Assembly: GCA_034519525.1 (NCBI GenBank)
Contig: JAXHOJ010000062.1
Span: forward strand, 42,169-106,168
Source: Gemmobacter sp034519525
Lineage (GTDB): Bacteria > Pseudomonadota > Alphaproteobacteria > Rhodobacterales > Rhodobacteraceae
Direction: 5' to 3'
Length of the DNA: 64,000 nucleotides
The notes beneath the pieces were generated by a model. The model was given only the letters and a program-made list of their open reading frames with translations, was not told the DNA's origin and ran no database searches. Shown here in pieces: positions 26,674-35,885 of the stretch. Both the position numbers and the translations under genes were made by a program. The stretch's first letter is position 1; each line of letters starts with the position of its first letter.

Positions 26674-27564
26674 ATGCCCCGCCTTCTGCCCAGCATCGCC
26701 CTGTTCGCCGCCCTCGGCGCGGCCGCAGCCTGGTGGCTGACGGCACCACAACCCCTGGCCGCCAATGCCACAGCCGGGCTGACCGGCGATCCTGTCAAGG
26801 GCGAGGCCGTGTTTCACGCGGCTGGCTGTGCCTCCTGCCACATGGCACCGGGCGCCACAGGTGCGGCGCAACTGGTTCTGACGGGCGGCCAGACATTCGC
26901 CACCGCCTTCGGCACCTTCCTCGCCCCCAATATCTCGTCCGATCCCAATGCCGGGATCGGTGGCTGGTCGCTGGAACAATTCGCCAATGCGGTGATGCGC
27001 GGCGTCTCGCCCGAAGGCCAGCATTACTACCCCGCCTTTCCCTATGCCGCCTATGGCAAGATGGAGCTGCAGGATCTGGCGGATCTGAAAGCCTTCATGG
27101 ATGGCCTGCCCGCCGATACCACCGCCAGCCAGCCGCACCAACTGGGCTTTCCCTTCAACATCCGCCGGTCACTGGGGGGATGGAAGCTGTTGTTCCTGAA
27201 CCAGGACTGGGTGGTGCAAGGTGATCTGACAGCCGAGGAAACCCGGGGCCGCTATCTGGCCGAGGCTCTGGCCCATTGCGGCGAATGTCACACCCCGCGC
27301 AATGCCCTGGGCGGGCTGGACAGATCGCGCTGGCTTGCAGGTGCGCCCAATCCGGGCGGTCAGGGCACCATCCCCAATATCACCCCCGCCGGGCTGGACT
27401 GGGCAGAGGCCGATATCGCCAGTTACCTGACCACCGGCTTCACCCCCGAATTCGACAGCGTCGGCGGCCATATGGCGCATGTGGTGGAAAACTTCGCCCG
27501 CCTGCCAGAGTCAGAGGCCGCAGCCGTCGCCGCCTATCTGAAAAAGGTGCCCACCGGCAACTGA
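26674..27564 (+). CDS. Dihaem cytochrome c
   Basis: Exported electron carrier of 296 residues. It has an N-terminal hydrophobic segment (LLPSIALFAALGAAAAWWLT) that acts as a signal or anchor, then two haem sites CASCH and CGECH. Each is followed by a putative Met ligand region (APNISSDPNAGIGGWS and IPNITPAGLDW). The layout resembles the cytochrome subunit of alcohol or gluconate dehydrogenases, but no dehydrogenase gene is adjacent. The start is set by AAGGAG eight bases upstream. Confidence 0.93.
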   Translation: MPRLLPSIALFAALGAAAAWWLTAPQPLAANATAGLTGDPVKGEAVFHAAGCASCHMAPGATGAAQLVLTGGQTFATAFGTFLAPNISSDPNAGIGGWSLEQFANAVMRGVSPEGQHYYPAFPYAAYGKMELQDLADLKAFMDGLPADTTASQPHQLGFPFNIRRSLGGWKLLFLNQDWVVQGDLTAEETRGRYLAEALAHCGECHTPRNALGGLDRSRWLAGAPNPGGQGTIPNITPAGLDWAEADIASYLTTGFTPEFDSVGGHMAHVVENFARLPESEAAAVAAYLKKVPTGN

Positions 27565-27579
27565 CGCTGCCTCTTCCTC

Positions 27580-27594
27580 TTGGCCCAAATACCC
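27580..27594 (+). repeat. Copy A of a dispersed intergenic motif TTGGCCCAAATACCC
   Basis: This 15-base core is followed by a GC-rich hairpin region. Related cores stand at 32855-32870, 50068-50082 and, more loosely, 61682-61695. All lie in gaps between genes. Confidence 0.6.
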
Positions 27595-27602
27595 TGGGGG
27601 GA

Positions 27603-27656
27603 GATGCCGGAACGGCATCGGGGGGCAAAGCCCCCCAAAATTATTCCAATAATTTT
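27603..27656. terminator. Three adjacent hairpins between convergent genes
   Basis: GATGCCG/CGGCATC (27603-27619), GGGGGGC/GCCCCCC (27620-27636) and AAAATTATT/AATAATTTT (27637-27656) follow one another without gaps. The last arms supply T-rich tails for both directions, so this is probably a bidirectional terminator for the cytochrome gene and lipA. Confidence 0.75.
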
Positions 27657-27678
27657 GCTGCCAGCCTGCAGACCCGGC

Positions 27679-28629
27679 TCAGGCCCGGCCCAACTTCTCC
27701 AGCCGGGCGGTGCGCAGCCGGGCGAAATCATCGCCTGCGTGATAGCTGGATCGGGTCAGCGGCGTGGCCGAAACCATCAGGAAGCCCTTGCCATAAGCGG
27801 CCTTTTCATAGGCCGCAAATTCATCGGGGGTCACGAAGCGGTCGACACGGTGGTGTTTCGGCGTCGGCTGCAGATATTGTCCGATGGTCAGAAAATCCAC
27901 ATCCGCAGACCGCATGTCATCCATGACCTGCCGCACCCCCTGCGCATCCTCGCCCAGCCCCACCATGATGCCGGATTTTGTGAAGATCGTCGGGTCCAGT
28001 TCCTTGACCCGCTGCAACAGGCGCAGGCTGTGGAAGTACCGCGCCCCGGGGCGCACGGTCAGATACAGGCCCGGCACGGTTTCCAGATTGTGGTTGAACA
28101 CATCGGGCTTCGCCTCGACGACCAGTTCCAGTGCCGAGGGCGCACATTTCAGGAAATCCGGGGTCAGGATCTCGATCGTGGTATCGGGCGCACGGTGGCG
28201 GATCGCACGGATGGTCTGGGCGAAATGTTCCGCCCCGCCATCGTCCAGATCGTCACGGTCCACCGATGTGATGACCACATGTTTCAGGCCCAGCTTCTGC
28301 ACCGCATGGGCCACCCGGCCCGGCTCGAAAGCATCCAGTGCCGAAGGTTTGCCGGTCGCCACATTGCAGAAGGTGCAGCCGCGGGTGCAGATCTCGCCCA
28401 TGATCATCATGGTGGCGTGGCCCTGGCTCCAGCATTCACCCACATTGGGGCAGCCGGCCTCTTCGCAGACGGTGACCAGCTTGTTGGCCTTCAGCAGGTC
28501 GCGCGTATCCTTGTACCCTTGCGAGGTGGGCGCCTTGACCCGGATCCATGACGGTTTCTTGGGCTGCTCCTGATCGGGGCGGTGCGCCTTTTCCGGATGG
28601 CGTTGTTCGGGAATCTTGAGATCGCGCAT
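27679..28629 (-). CDS. lipA: Lipoyl synthase
   Basis: Radical-SAM enzyme that inserts sulfur into protein-bound octanoyl groups. Both iron-sulfur sites are visible: the auxiliary cluster CEEAGCPNVGEC with the closing RSSYHAGD serine, and the SAM cluster CTRGCTFCNV. The other segments SWIRVKAPT, HNLETVPGLYLTVRPGARY and GIMVGLGE fit throughout its 316 residues. The start at 28629 has CGGAGGAACC directly upstream. It converges on the cytochrome c gene. Confidence 0.97.
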   Translation of the reverse strand: MRDLKIPEQRHPEKAHRPDQEQPKKPSWIRVKAPTSQGYKDTRDLLKANKLVTVCEEAGCPNVGECWSQGHATMMIMGEICTRGCTFCNVATGKPSALDAFEPGRVAHAVQKLGLKHVVITSVDRDDLDDGGAEHFAQTIRAIRHRAPDTTIEILTPDFLKCAPSALELVVEAKPDVFNHNLETVPGLYLTVRPGARYFHSLRLLQRVKELDPTIFTKSGIMVGLGEDAQGVRQVMDDMRSADVDFLTIGQYLQPTPKHHRVDRFVTPDEFAAYEKAAYGKGFLMVSATPLTRSSYHAGDDFARLRTARLEKLGRA

Positions 28630-28902
28630 CGGTTCCTCCGCCGGCTGTGACGTAAGGAATAGTGCTTTTGTGCCGCCGAGGCAACGCCACCTGCTCGCAG
28701 GGCAGACATGCAGCCGCCGGTCGGGTGTGGCCTGCGCTGTGCCCTGCGCCAAACCGGCAGGCAGGATGCGCAGAATCAGGGCATCCCCCGATGCGGACGC
28801 GGCAGTTCTTCGCTTCGACGGGGCTGAGACGGCCTGCCGCATTGATACAGGTCAATGTGATGACCACACTGCATCGGCAGAAAGCCTGCACCCACGCGAG
28901 GC

Positions 28903-29478
28903 ATGATGACACCAACCGAATTTGCGCTGGCAGCTGCGGCCCTGCTGTTGACCCCCGGCCCGACCAATACGCTGATGGCCATTGGCGGCACCGAGCGCGG
29001 CTGGCGCGCGGCACAACCGCTGATGATATTCGAGCTGGCTGCCTATCTGCTGGTCACCCTGCCGCTGGCACTGGCCGGGCAGGTCGCCATTGCGGCGGTG
29101 CCTGCGCTGAAACCGGCGATCACCCTGGCCGCAGGGATGTGGGTATTCTGGCTGGCGGTAAAGATGTGGCGGCTGCCCGCACCGGGGGCTGCCGCGCAGG
29201 TGACGGGGCGGCGCATCTTCGTGACCACGCTGCTGAACCCCAAGGCGCTGGTCTTCGGTCTTGTTCTGCTGCCGGGCCCGGCGCTGGCGGCAAAGACCGC
29301 AATCTTTGCCGGGCTGATCTGTGCGGTGGCGGCCATCTGGTCGGCCATGGGGGCCTGCCTTGCCGGGCGGCGCGATTGCCCCGCCCGCACCGCCGCGCCA
29401 CTGGCCCGGCGGTTGGCTGCCCTCTGGCTGGGGGCCCTGTCGCTGGGGCTGCTGCTGTCCCTGCTGCCCCGGGTCTGA
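28903..29478 (+). CDS. LysE/RhtB-family amino-acid exporter-like protein
   Basis: Inner-membrane protein of 191 residues with the family opening TEFALAAAALLLTPGPTNTL and about five or six membrane segments (LMIFELAAYLLVTLPLALAG, TAIFAGLICAVAAIWSAMGA). The conserved TTLLNPKALVFGLVLLPG is present. The substrate is unknown. The protein may start at the first or the second of two adjacent ATG codons. Confidence 0.88.
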   Translation: MMTPTEFALAAAALLLTPGPTNTLMAIGGTERGWRAAQPLMIFELAAYLLVTLPLALAGQVAIAAVPALKPAITLAAGMWVFWLAVKMWRLPAPGAAAQVTGRRIFVTTLLNPKALVFGLVLLPGPALAAKTAIFAGLICAVAAIWSAMGACLAGRRDCPARTAAPLARRLAALWLGALSLGLLLSLLPRV

Positions 29479-29491
29479 CCCGCGGGCCGGA

Positions 29492-30602
29492 TCAGCCGAT
29501 CAGCGGCCCTGCACGGCCATACGTTTCGTCATAATGCCGCCGCAGCCGCTGCAAGGCGATGCGCAGCACGATCTTGCCCGATCGTGCGGCCCAGCCCATG
29601 CGACGTTCGGCCACCTCCAGCCGTTCCTGATAGCAGCAGACGCGCAGGGCCACATCACCCAGCCCCGGCCCCAGATCCGCCATGGCCAACCGCCACCCTG
29701 TCGCGCGCCGTCACGGGGGCGCCCACCGGCCGCCCGGCCCCCCGCACAAACCCCTCCCAGTCAGAGCTGCCCCGCAGGTTGATCTGCGCCAGTTCGTAAT
29801 CCTCATGCAGCCGCTCTGCGGCGCGCACCAGTTCTGCGCCCAGAAAAACCTGGCCATCCTTGTCGCGCCGTCGTGCCAGAACGGAAACCGGGCTTTCCTG
29901 CAGGGCTGCGCGATTGCGGCGGCCCTCGCCATCCTCCCAGCCTGCCGGAAGCACAAAGCCAACCGGCGCTTCGGCCAGACCCAAAGCCGCATGATGGGCC
30001 AGCCTGCGGCGGTCTTCCTCTTCGATCAGCCGTTTCAGCGCAGCCCGGCCCATGGGGGTGATTTCATAGGTGGCGGGGCGGCCCGGCCTGCGGCACAGGA
30101 TCCAGTCCTTCAAGGCAAAGGCCTGCGCCACCGCCCGGTCCAGCACGGCGGTCTGCACCATCCGGCCATCTTCGGCCTGCCGCAGCACCGCCGCCTTGTC
30201 CATATCCGGGGCAACGGCCATCACCGCGCCGGGTTCGGCCATGCGGCGCAGGATGCGGCGCCCTTCGCGGGCGATGCCCGCCTCGTCAAGACTGCCGGGG
30301 GTCACGGGGGTGGGGCGGATGGGGGCCGTCATATCTGGGCGATCCTCTCGGTCTGGGGCATGGGAACAGACCGAACCCGCCAGCGCCGCCAGCGCCTCGT
30401 CCACCAGCGGATCATCGCGCCGTGCCTCGTAGCGGCGCACCTGACGCAGCACGGTCGAGGCGGCAAGCCCTTCGCGCCGCGCCAGTTCGCGCAGCGACAG
30501 CCCCTCTTCCGTATGGGTCAGATACCGCCGGACCGCATCTGGCACCCATGCAGGCGGCAGCAAGGCGGGACGGGTGACAGTAACGCTCGGGTTCGGTTCC
30601 AT
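29492..30602 (-). CDS. DUF6456 DNA-binding-type protein, one frameshift
   Basis: The N-terminal part has a helix-turn-helix (GLSLRELARREGLAASTVLR) followed by a winged region (GRPATYEITPMGRAALKRLI). The C-terminal part, in another frame from about 29690, reads MADLGPGLGDVALRVCCYQE and RSGKIVLRIALQRLRRHYDE. Together these make the DUF6456 architecture known from Rhodobacterales. The frame breaks after TARDRVA, where a one-base indel would join both parts. I list it as one gene because both halves are well conserved. Confidence 0.8.
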
Positions 30603-30803
30603 CTTCTTTTTCCTGCGGCCTGCCTCAGCCGTGTGCTCCTGTGCGGAACAGGTTAACGGTGGGCAGCTTTGGTTACCCGAATGTTAACAAATCGAGCCAT
30701 CCGGGCCTCCTGTGGATAATTGTTTCCAAAACCTAAACTTCCTTTGTACCATCGCGCGCAGAAACACAGGCTGACGCAACGCCAAGTTGCGGCATGCCAT
30801 TGT

Positions 30804-30823
30804 CTCCGGATTGATGACCGGAG
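30804..30823 (+). promoter_or_regulatory. Hairpin that covers the ribosome binding site of the DUF6477 gene
   Basis: CTCCGG and CCGGAG flank an 8-base loop, and the right arm forms part of GGAGAG, the ribosome binding site before the ATG at 30831. Pairing would hide the site, so translation could respond to temperature or to a bound factor. This is inference from the short stem. Confidence 0.4.
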
Positions 30824-30830
30824 AGCTGCC

Positions 30831-31124
30831 ATGACCGATATCCGCACCCTGATTTCCGACCTGCGCCGCCCGCGCCTTCTGCTGCGCGCCGCCCGCTTCG
30901 GCGCCGCCGATTACCGGCGCGACCGGGACCTGAAACGCCTGCTGCACGGGGAGGCCCTTCCTGCCCCGGAACACACCCTGCCCCGGCTGATAGATGCCGA
31001 AGGCCGGATGGAAGAAACCCGCCGCAGCGGCGATGCCAGCTATTCGCTGATCCGGCATATCGACATTCTGATCGCCCTGATTGCGGAACTGCATCTGATG
31101 CCACGCCCTGCACAGGGCGCATGA
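30831..31124 (+). CDS. DUF6477 family protein
   Basis: The 97-residue protein opens MTDIRTLISDLRRPRLLLRA and continues AARFGAADYRRDRDLKRLL, then EETRRSGDASYSLIRHIDIL. These segments fit a small family found in Rhodobacterales whose function is unknown. It has no membrane segment and is rich in Arg and Leu. It is divergent from the DUF6456 gene, and the two may share promoter DNA in the 228-base gap. Confidence 0.85.
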   Translation: MTDIRTLISDLRRPRLLLRAARFGAADYRRDRDLKRLLHGEALPAPEHTLPRLIDAEGRMEETRRSGDASYSLIRHIDILIALIAELHLMPRPAQGA

Positions 31125-31139
31125 CACGGCAAAGCAAAA

Positions 31140-31163
31140 GGCCGCCCCGATCCGGGGGCGGCC
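31140..31163. terminator. GC-rich terminator hairpin
   Basis: Arms GGCCGCCCC (31140-31148) and GGGGCGGCC (31155-31163) lie between an A tract and a short CTTG tail. It sits between the convergent DUF6477 and MttB-like genes and can serve both. Confidence 0.8.
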
Positions 31164-31188
31164 CTTGTCCTGTCCACAGGCGCGGATG

Positions 31189-32733
31189 TCAGATGAAGGC
31201 GTCGGGTTCGGCGGCCTTTTTCTGCGCCACATAGGCATCCAGCGCCTCGCGGATGCCTTCGTCCAGCGCAGGCGCCTGATAATCCCCCAGCATCTTCTTC
31301 ACCCGCTCTGCCGCCAGCGTTTCGGTGTCGCGGGCGCCCTCTTCATCCCAGGTCTCGAAGGGCTTGTAATCCAGCAGATCCGACCGCCAGAAGGCGGATT
31401 TGAAATTGGCCTGGGTATGTTCGCAGCCCAGATAATGGCCGCCGGGCCCGACCTCGCGGATGGCATCCATCCCCTGCCCGTTTTCATCCATCATGATGCC
31501 CTGCGCCAGATGGTGCAGAGTGCCCAGCTGATCGGCATCCATCACGAATTTCTCATAGCTGGACACCAGCCCGCCTTCCAGCCAGCCACAGGCATGCAGC
31601 ATGAAGTTCACACCGGCCAACAGCGCCATGTTCAGGCTGTTTGCGGTTTCATAGGCGGCCTGCGCATCCGGCAGCTTCGACCCGCAGAACGCCCCGCCCG
31701 AACGATAGGGCAGCCCCAGCCGCCGCGCCAGCTGGCCCGCGCCATAGGTGATATGCGCGGCCTCCGGCGTGCCAAAGGTCGGCGCGCCCGAGTTCATGTC
31801 GATCGAGGTGACAAAGGCGCCAAAGATCACCGGCGCGCCGGGGCGCACCAGCTGGCTATAGGCAACACCTGCCAGAACCTCGGCCAGCACCTGCGTCAGC
31901 GTGCCCGCCACCGTCACCGGAGCCATGGCCCCGCCCACGATGAAGGGGCTGATGATCGCCGCCTGATTGGCCTGCGCGTAAACCTCCAGCGCGCCCATCA
32001 TCGTCGAATCGAAGGTCAGCGGGCTGTTGATGTTGATAAGGCTGGTCATCACCGTGTTCTGATCGACAAAATCATTGCCGAACAGGATCTTGGCCATTTC
32101 CACCGAATCTGCGGCGCGCACCGGCTCGGTGACAGACCCCATGAAGGGCTTGTCAGACAGCGTCATATGCGCGTGCAGCATGTCCAGATGGCGCTTGTTC
32201 ACCGCGATATCGGTCGGTTCGCAAACGGTGCCACCCGAATGGTGCAGCCATTTCGACATATAGCCCAGCTTCACGAAATTGCTGAAATCCGCCATCGTGG
32301 CATAGCGGCGGCCGCCTTCACGGTCGCGCACGAAGGGCGGGCCGTAAACGGGTGCCAGCACCAGCCCCTTGCCGCCGATCTCCACATTCCGGGCAGGGTT
32401 GCGCGCATGCTGGGTAAAGCTGCGCGGCGCCGTGGCGCAAAGCTTGCGGGCCAGACCGCGGGGGATATGCACCCGCTCGCCGCGCACATCGGCCCCCGCC
32501 TGCCGCCAGCGTTCCAGCGCGGCGGGATTTTCCAGGAAGTTCACACCGATCTCTTCCAGAACGGTTTCGGCATTCCATTCGATGATCTGAAGCGCTTCGT
32601 CGTTCAGAATTTCGAAATTCGGGATGTTGCGCTCGATGAAACGTGCCGTTTCAAAGCTGACGCCCGTGCGCTCGGCCCGACGGGCCGCCCCGCCACCGCG
32701 CGCCCGGCGCCCTGCCGTTGCCACATCGCTCAT
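31189..32733 (-). CDS. MttB-family methyltransferase without pyrrolysine
   Basis: The 514 residues belong to the trimethylamine methyltransferase (MttB) superfamily: FEILNDEALQIIEWNAETVL, KLGYMSKWLHHSGGTVCEP, NSPLTFDSTMMGALEVYAQA and GAPTFGTPEAAHITYGAGQL. Pyrrolysine forms carry an in-frame amber codon; this gene has none, so it belongs to the larger non-pyrrolysine branch, some members of which demethylate glycine betaine or related quaternary amines with a corrinoid partner. No corrinoid protein gene is nearby. The start at 32733 has CGGAGGATCTGGC upstream. Confidence 0.9.
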   Translation of the reverse strand: MSDVATAGRRARGGGAARRAERTGVSFETARFIERNIPNFEILNDEALQIIEWNAETVLEEIGVNFLENPAALERWRQAGADVRGERVHIPRGLARKLCATAPRSFTQHARNPARNVEIGGKGLVLAPVYGPPFVRDREGGRRYATMADFSNFVKLGYMSKWLHHSGGTVCEPTDIAVNKRHLDMLHAHMTLSDKPFMGSVTEPVRAADSVEMAKILFGNDFVDQNTVMTSLININSPLTFDSTMMGALEVYAQANQAAIISPFIVGGAMAPVTVAGTLTQVLAEVLAGVAYSQLVRPGAPVIFGAFVTSIDMNSGAPTFGTPEAAHITYGAGQLARRLGLPYRSGGAFCGSKLPDAQAAYETANSLNMALLAGVNFMLHACGWLEGGLVSSYEKFVMDADQLGTLHHLAQGIMMDENGQGMDAIREVGPGGHYLGCEHTQANFKSAFWRSDLLDYKPFETWDEEGARDTETLAAERVKKMLGDYQAPALDEGIREALDAYVAQKKAAEPDAFI

Positions 32734-32854
32734 GCCAGATCCTCCGTATGGCGCCCCATCGCGCACCGCTTTGCCCCTATATGCCCCCAGACCCGGCAGG
32801 CACGCCCCCTGTTTGCGTCACATCGCACCCAAAAACGACATTGCGCCTTTCATC

Positions 32855-32870
32855 TTGGCACAAATATCCC
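32855..32870 (+). repeat. Copy C of the dispersed motif (TTGGCACAAATATCCC)
   Basis: The core precedes GGGGGTG and a hairpin around 32872-32900 in the gap before guaA. It differs from copies A and B at two positions. Confidence 0.55.
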
Positions 32871-32964
32871 ACGGGGGTGCGGGGGTGTGAAACCCCCGCC
32901 TGCTCCGGCTCGGGGCCCCGCTTTTCCCTTGCGATTCCGCCCTCGCAAAGCTATGGCGCGGGGC

Positions 32965-34524
32965 ATGACACATGCCCATCAACGCCTCCTCATCATCGAC
33001 TTCGGCAGCCAGGTCACGCAGCTGATTGCGCGGCGCCTGCGCGAGCTGAATGTCTATTGTGAAATTCACCCCTTCAACTGGGTTGACGAAGCCTTTCTGC
33101 GGGATTTCGCGCCCCGGGCTGTCATCTTTTCGGGCGGGCCTGCCTCGGTTTACACCGAAGGCGCGCCGATGCCGCCTGCGGGGGTGTTCGATCTGGGTGT
33201 GCCGATCCTGGGCATCTGCTATGGCCAGCAGGTGATGATGCACTGCCTTGGCGGGCATGTCGAAGGCGGCCATGGCACGGCAGAATTCGGCCGCGCCTTC
33301 GTGACGCCGACCACGGACCGCCTGCCCATTCTGGATGGCTGGTTCGATGCCGGCAACGAACAGGTCTGGATGAGCCACGGCGATCATGTGTCGAAGATCG
33401 CCCCGGGGTTCCAGGTCTATGGCACCTCGCCCAATGCGCCCTTTGCCATCACCGCCGATGTGTCGCGCAACTTCTATGCCGTGCAGTTCCACCCCGAGGT
33501 GCACCACACCCCCAAGGGCGCGAAACTCTACGAGAATTTCGTGAAACTCGCGGGCTTCACCGGCGACTGGACAATGCTGTCCTACCGCGAGGATGCGATT
33601 GCCCGCATCCGCGAACAGGTGGGTGACAAGCAGGTGATCTGCGCCCTGTCCGGCGGCGTGGACAGTTCGGTGACCGCGATCCTGATCCACGAGGCCATCG
33701 GGTCGCAGCTGACCTGCGTGTTCGTCGATCATGGGTTGCTGCGCAAGAACGAGGCGGAACAGGTGGTTGCCATGTTCCGCGATAATTACAACCTGAACCT
33801 GATCCATGCCGATGAATCAGATCTGTTCCTGGGCGCGCTGGAAGGGGTTTCCGATCCCGAAACCAAGCGCAAGACCATCGGGCGGCTGTTCATCGACGTG
33901 TTCCAGAAATACGCCAACGAAATCGAGGGCGCGGAATTCCTGGCGCAGGGCACACTTTATCCTGACGTGATCGAAAGCGTGTCGTTCAGCGGCGGCCCCT
34001 CGGTCACCATCAAATCGCACCATAATGTCGGCGGCCTGCCCGAAAAGATGGGGCTGAAGCTGATCGAGCCGCTGCGCGAGCTGTTCAAGGACGAGGTCCG
34101 CGCCCTGGGGCGCGAACTGGGTCTGCCCGCCAGCTTCATTGGCCGCCACCCCTTCCCCGGCCCGGGCCTTGCCATCCGCTGCCCCGGTGAGATCACCCGC
34201 GAAAAGCTGGCGATCCTGCGCGAGGCCGATGCCGTCTATATCGACCAGATCCGCAAGCACGGGCTCTATGATGATATCTGGCAGGCCTTTGCCGCCATCC
34301 TGCCGATGAAAACGGTGGGCGTTATGGGCGACGGGCGCACCTATGATTACGCCGTGGCGATCCGCGCTGTAACCTCGGTGGATGGGATGACAGCCGATAC
34401 CTATCCCTTCACCAATGATTTCCTGGGCGAGACGATGACCCGCATCATCAACGAGGTGAAGGGCGTGAACCGTGTGTTCTACGATCTGACCTCGAAACCG
34501 CCGGGCACGATCGAACTCGAATGA
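32965..34524 (+). CDS. guaA: GMP synthase (glutamine-hydrolysing)
   Basis: Converts XMP to GMP. The N-terminal glutaminase has GICYGQQVMM with the catalytic cysteine and AVQFHPEVHH with His-Glu. The ATP pyrophosphatase domain has LSGGVDSSVTAI, and the C-terminal dimerisation domain has PFPGPGLAIRCPGEITREKL and ends SKPPGTIELE. I chose ATG 32965 (MTHAHQRLLIIDFGSQV); an ATG four codons earlier is possible. 519 residues is the usual length. Confidence 0.97.
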   Translation: MTHAHQRLLIIDFGSQVTQLIARRLRELNVYCEIHPFNWVDEAFLRDFAPRAVIFSGGPASVYTEGAPMPPAGVFDLGVPILGICYGQQVMMHCLGGHVEGGHGTAEFGRAFVTPTTDRLPILDGWFDAGNEQVWMSHGDHVSKIAPGFQVYGTSPNAPFAITADVSRNFYAVQFHPEVHHTPKGAKLYENFVKLAGFTGDWTMLSYREDAIARIREQVGDKQVICALSGGVDSSVTAILIHEAIGSQLTCVFVDHGLLRKNEAEQVVAMFRDNYNLNLIHADESDLFLGALEGVSDPETKRKTIGRLFIDVFQKYANEIEGAEFLAQGTLYPDVIESVSFSGGPSVTIKSHHNVGGLPEKMGLKLIEPLRELFKDEVRALGRELGLPASFIGRHPFPGPGLAIRCPGEITREKLAILREADAVYIDQIRKHGLYDDIWQAFAAILPMKTVGVMGDGRTYDYAVAIRAVTSVDGMTADTYPFTNDFLGETMTRIINEVKGVNRVFYDLTSKPPGTIELE

Positions 34525-34548
34525 TCCGCCCCCGATGATCCGCCCCCA

Positions 34549-34827
34549 ATGATCCGACTGCGTGGCCAGCTGATCTGCGCAACCGCCGAAGATTGTTCGG
34601 CGGTTGCTGCACATCTGGCCGACCATGTCGCGCTGACCCGGGCCGAACCCGGCTGCCTGTCTTTCGACATTTCGGCAACCGATGATCCCTTTACTTTCGA
34701 AGTGATGGAATCCTTCCGCGACCGCGCGGCTTTTGATGCCCATCAGCTGCGCACCCGCGACAGCGCGTGGTTTGCCGCAACACGCCATATCCTGCGCGAT
34801 TTCCGCATCGAGGAAATCGGCGACTGA
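34549..34827 (+). CDS. Antibiotic-biosynthesis-monooxygenase-type (YgiN-like) protein
   Basis: The 92-residue ferredoxin-like fold shows LRGQLICATAEDCSAVAAHL, LTRAEPGCLSFDISATDD and FEVMESFRDRAAFDAHQLRT, the standard ABM pattern. Members act as small cofactor-free oxygenases or quinone-reactive enzymes; the substrate is unknown. It lies 24 bases after guaA and may be read from the same transcript. Confidence 0.88.
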   Translation: MIRLRGQLICATAEDCSAVAAHLADHVALTRAEPGCLSFDISATDDPFTFEVMESFRDRAAFDAHQLRTRDSAWFAATRHILRDFRIEEIGD

Positions 34828-34868
34828 TCTGGCTGGACAGGCCAATTGCGCCGCGCCACAAGTGGCGC

Positions 34869-35783
34869 ATGACATCCGCAGCCCTTGCCCCCCCGATCCA
34901 TCGCCCCATCGCTGCCGCCCTCTGGATGGTGGGCTCCATCATGTCCTTCACGGCCATGGCGGTGGCAGGCCGTGCCATTGCCGGACAGCATGATACGTTC
35001 GAAATCATGCTCTGGCGTTCGGTCGTGGGTTTCCTGCTTGTTCTGGCCGTTGCCGGGACAGCCGGACGGCTGGGCGAGATACAGACCGGCCGGCTGGGGC
35101 AACATGGCCTGCGTAATATCGTGCATTTCAGCGGACAGAACCTGTGGTTCTGGTCACTGACCCAGATCCCGCTCGCCCAGTTGTTCGCGCTGGAATTCAC
35201 ATCACCGATCTGGGTCTTGCTGCTGTCGCCGCTGGTGCTGGGCGAACGGCTGACCCTGATGCGGGTCTTTGCCGCCGCCCTGGGCTTTACCGGGGCGATG
35301 ATCGTGGCCCGGCCGGATTTCTCTGATCCCAATCCGGCGATTCTGGCGGCTGCTGCTTCGGCCATCTGCTTTGCCGGTTCGGTGATGATGACGAAAAAGC
35401 TGACGCGGGGCGAAAGCCTGGTGTCGATCCTGTTCTGGCTGACGCTGATGCAGACCGGGCTTGGTCTGCTGGCTGCCGGGCATGATGGACGCATCGCCCT
35501 GCCGACACTGACAAGCCTGCCCTGGCTTTGCGTGATCGGCGCCGGTGGGCTGGTGGCGCATCTGTGCCTGACCAAGGCATTGTCGCTGGCCTCGGCCAGT
35601 GTGGTGGTGCCGATTGATTTCGTCCGCCTGCCCTTGATCGCCGTTGTGGGCATGTTGTTCTATGGCGAAGGCTTCGATATCTGGGTTCTGATCGGCGGCG
35701 CCGTGATCTTCCTGGGCAACGGGCTGAACATCCGCAGTGAAAACCGACGCCATGCAATCGCGCGTAACGTCACGAAATCGTGA
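34869..35783 (+). CDS. DMT-superfamily transporter (EamA type)
   Basis: The 304 residues carry two EamA halves and about ten membrane segments, for example ALWMVGSIMSFTAMAVAGRA, FALEFTSPIWVLLLSPLVLG and DFVRLPLIAVVGMLFYGEGF. The halves end with the typical GFTGAMIVARP and GAVIFLGNGLNI. Such proteins export or import metabolites across the inner membrane; the substrate cannot be told. The ATG at 34869 gives the standard start. Confidence 0.9.
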   Translation: MTSAALAPPIHRPIAAALWMVGSIMSFTAMAVAGRAIAGQHDTFEIMLWRSVVGFLLVLAVAGTAGRLGEIQTGRLGQHGLRNIVHFSGQNLWFWSLTQIPLAQLFALEFTSPIWVLLLSPLVLGERLTLMRVFAAALGFTGAMIVARPDFSDPNPAILAAAASAICFAGSVMMTKKLTRGESLVSILFWLTLMQTGLGLLAAGHDGRIALPTLTSLPWLCVIGAGGLVAHLCLTKALSLASASVVVPIDFVRLPLIAVVGMLFYGEGFDIWVLIGGAVIFLGNGLNIRSENRRHAIARNVTKS

Positions 35784-35885
35784 CGTCGCGTCAATGATTG
35801 ACCGGTTCACGGGCCACGGTAACTCTGCCTTTCAACCGGCAGCCAATGGCCGGGATGCACCAACTGACTTTCGGGGATGGAGATC

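Noticed and set aside
31189..32733. Pyrrolysine-containing MttB
   Set aside because: The frame is open over its whole length with no internal amber codon, so it belongs to the non-pyrrolysine branch.
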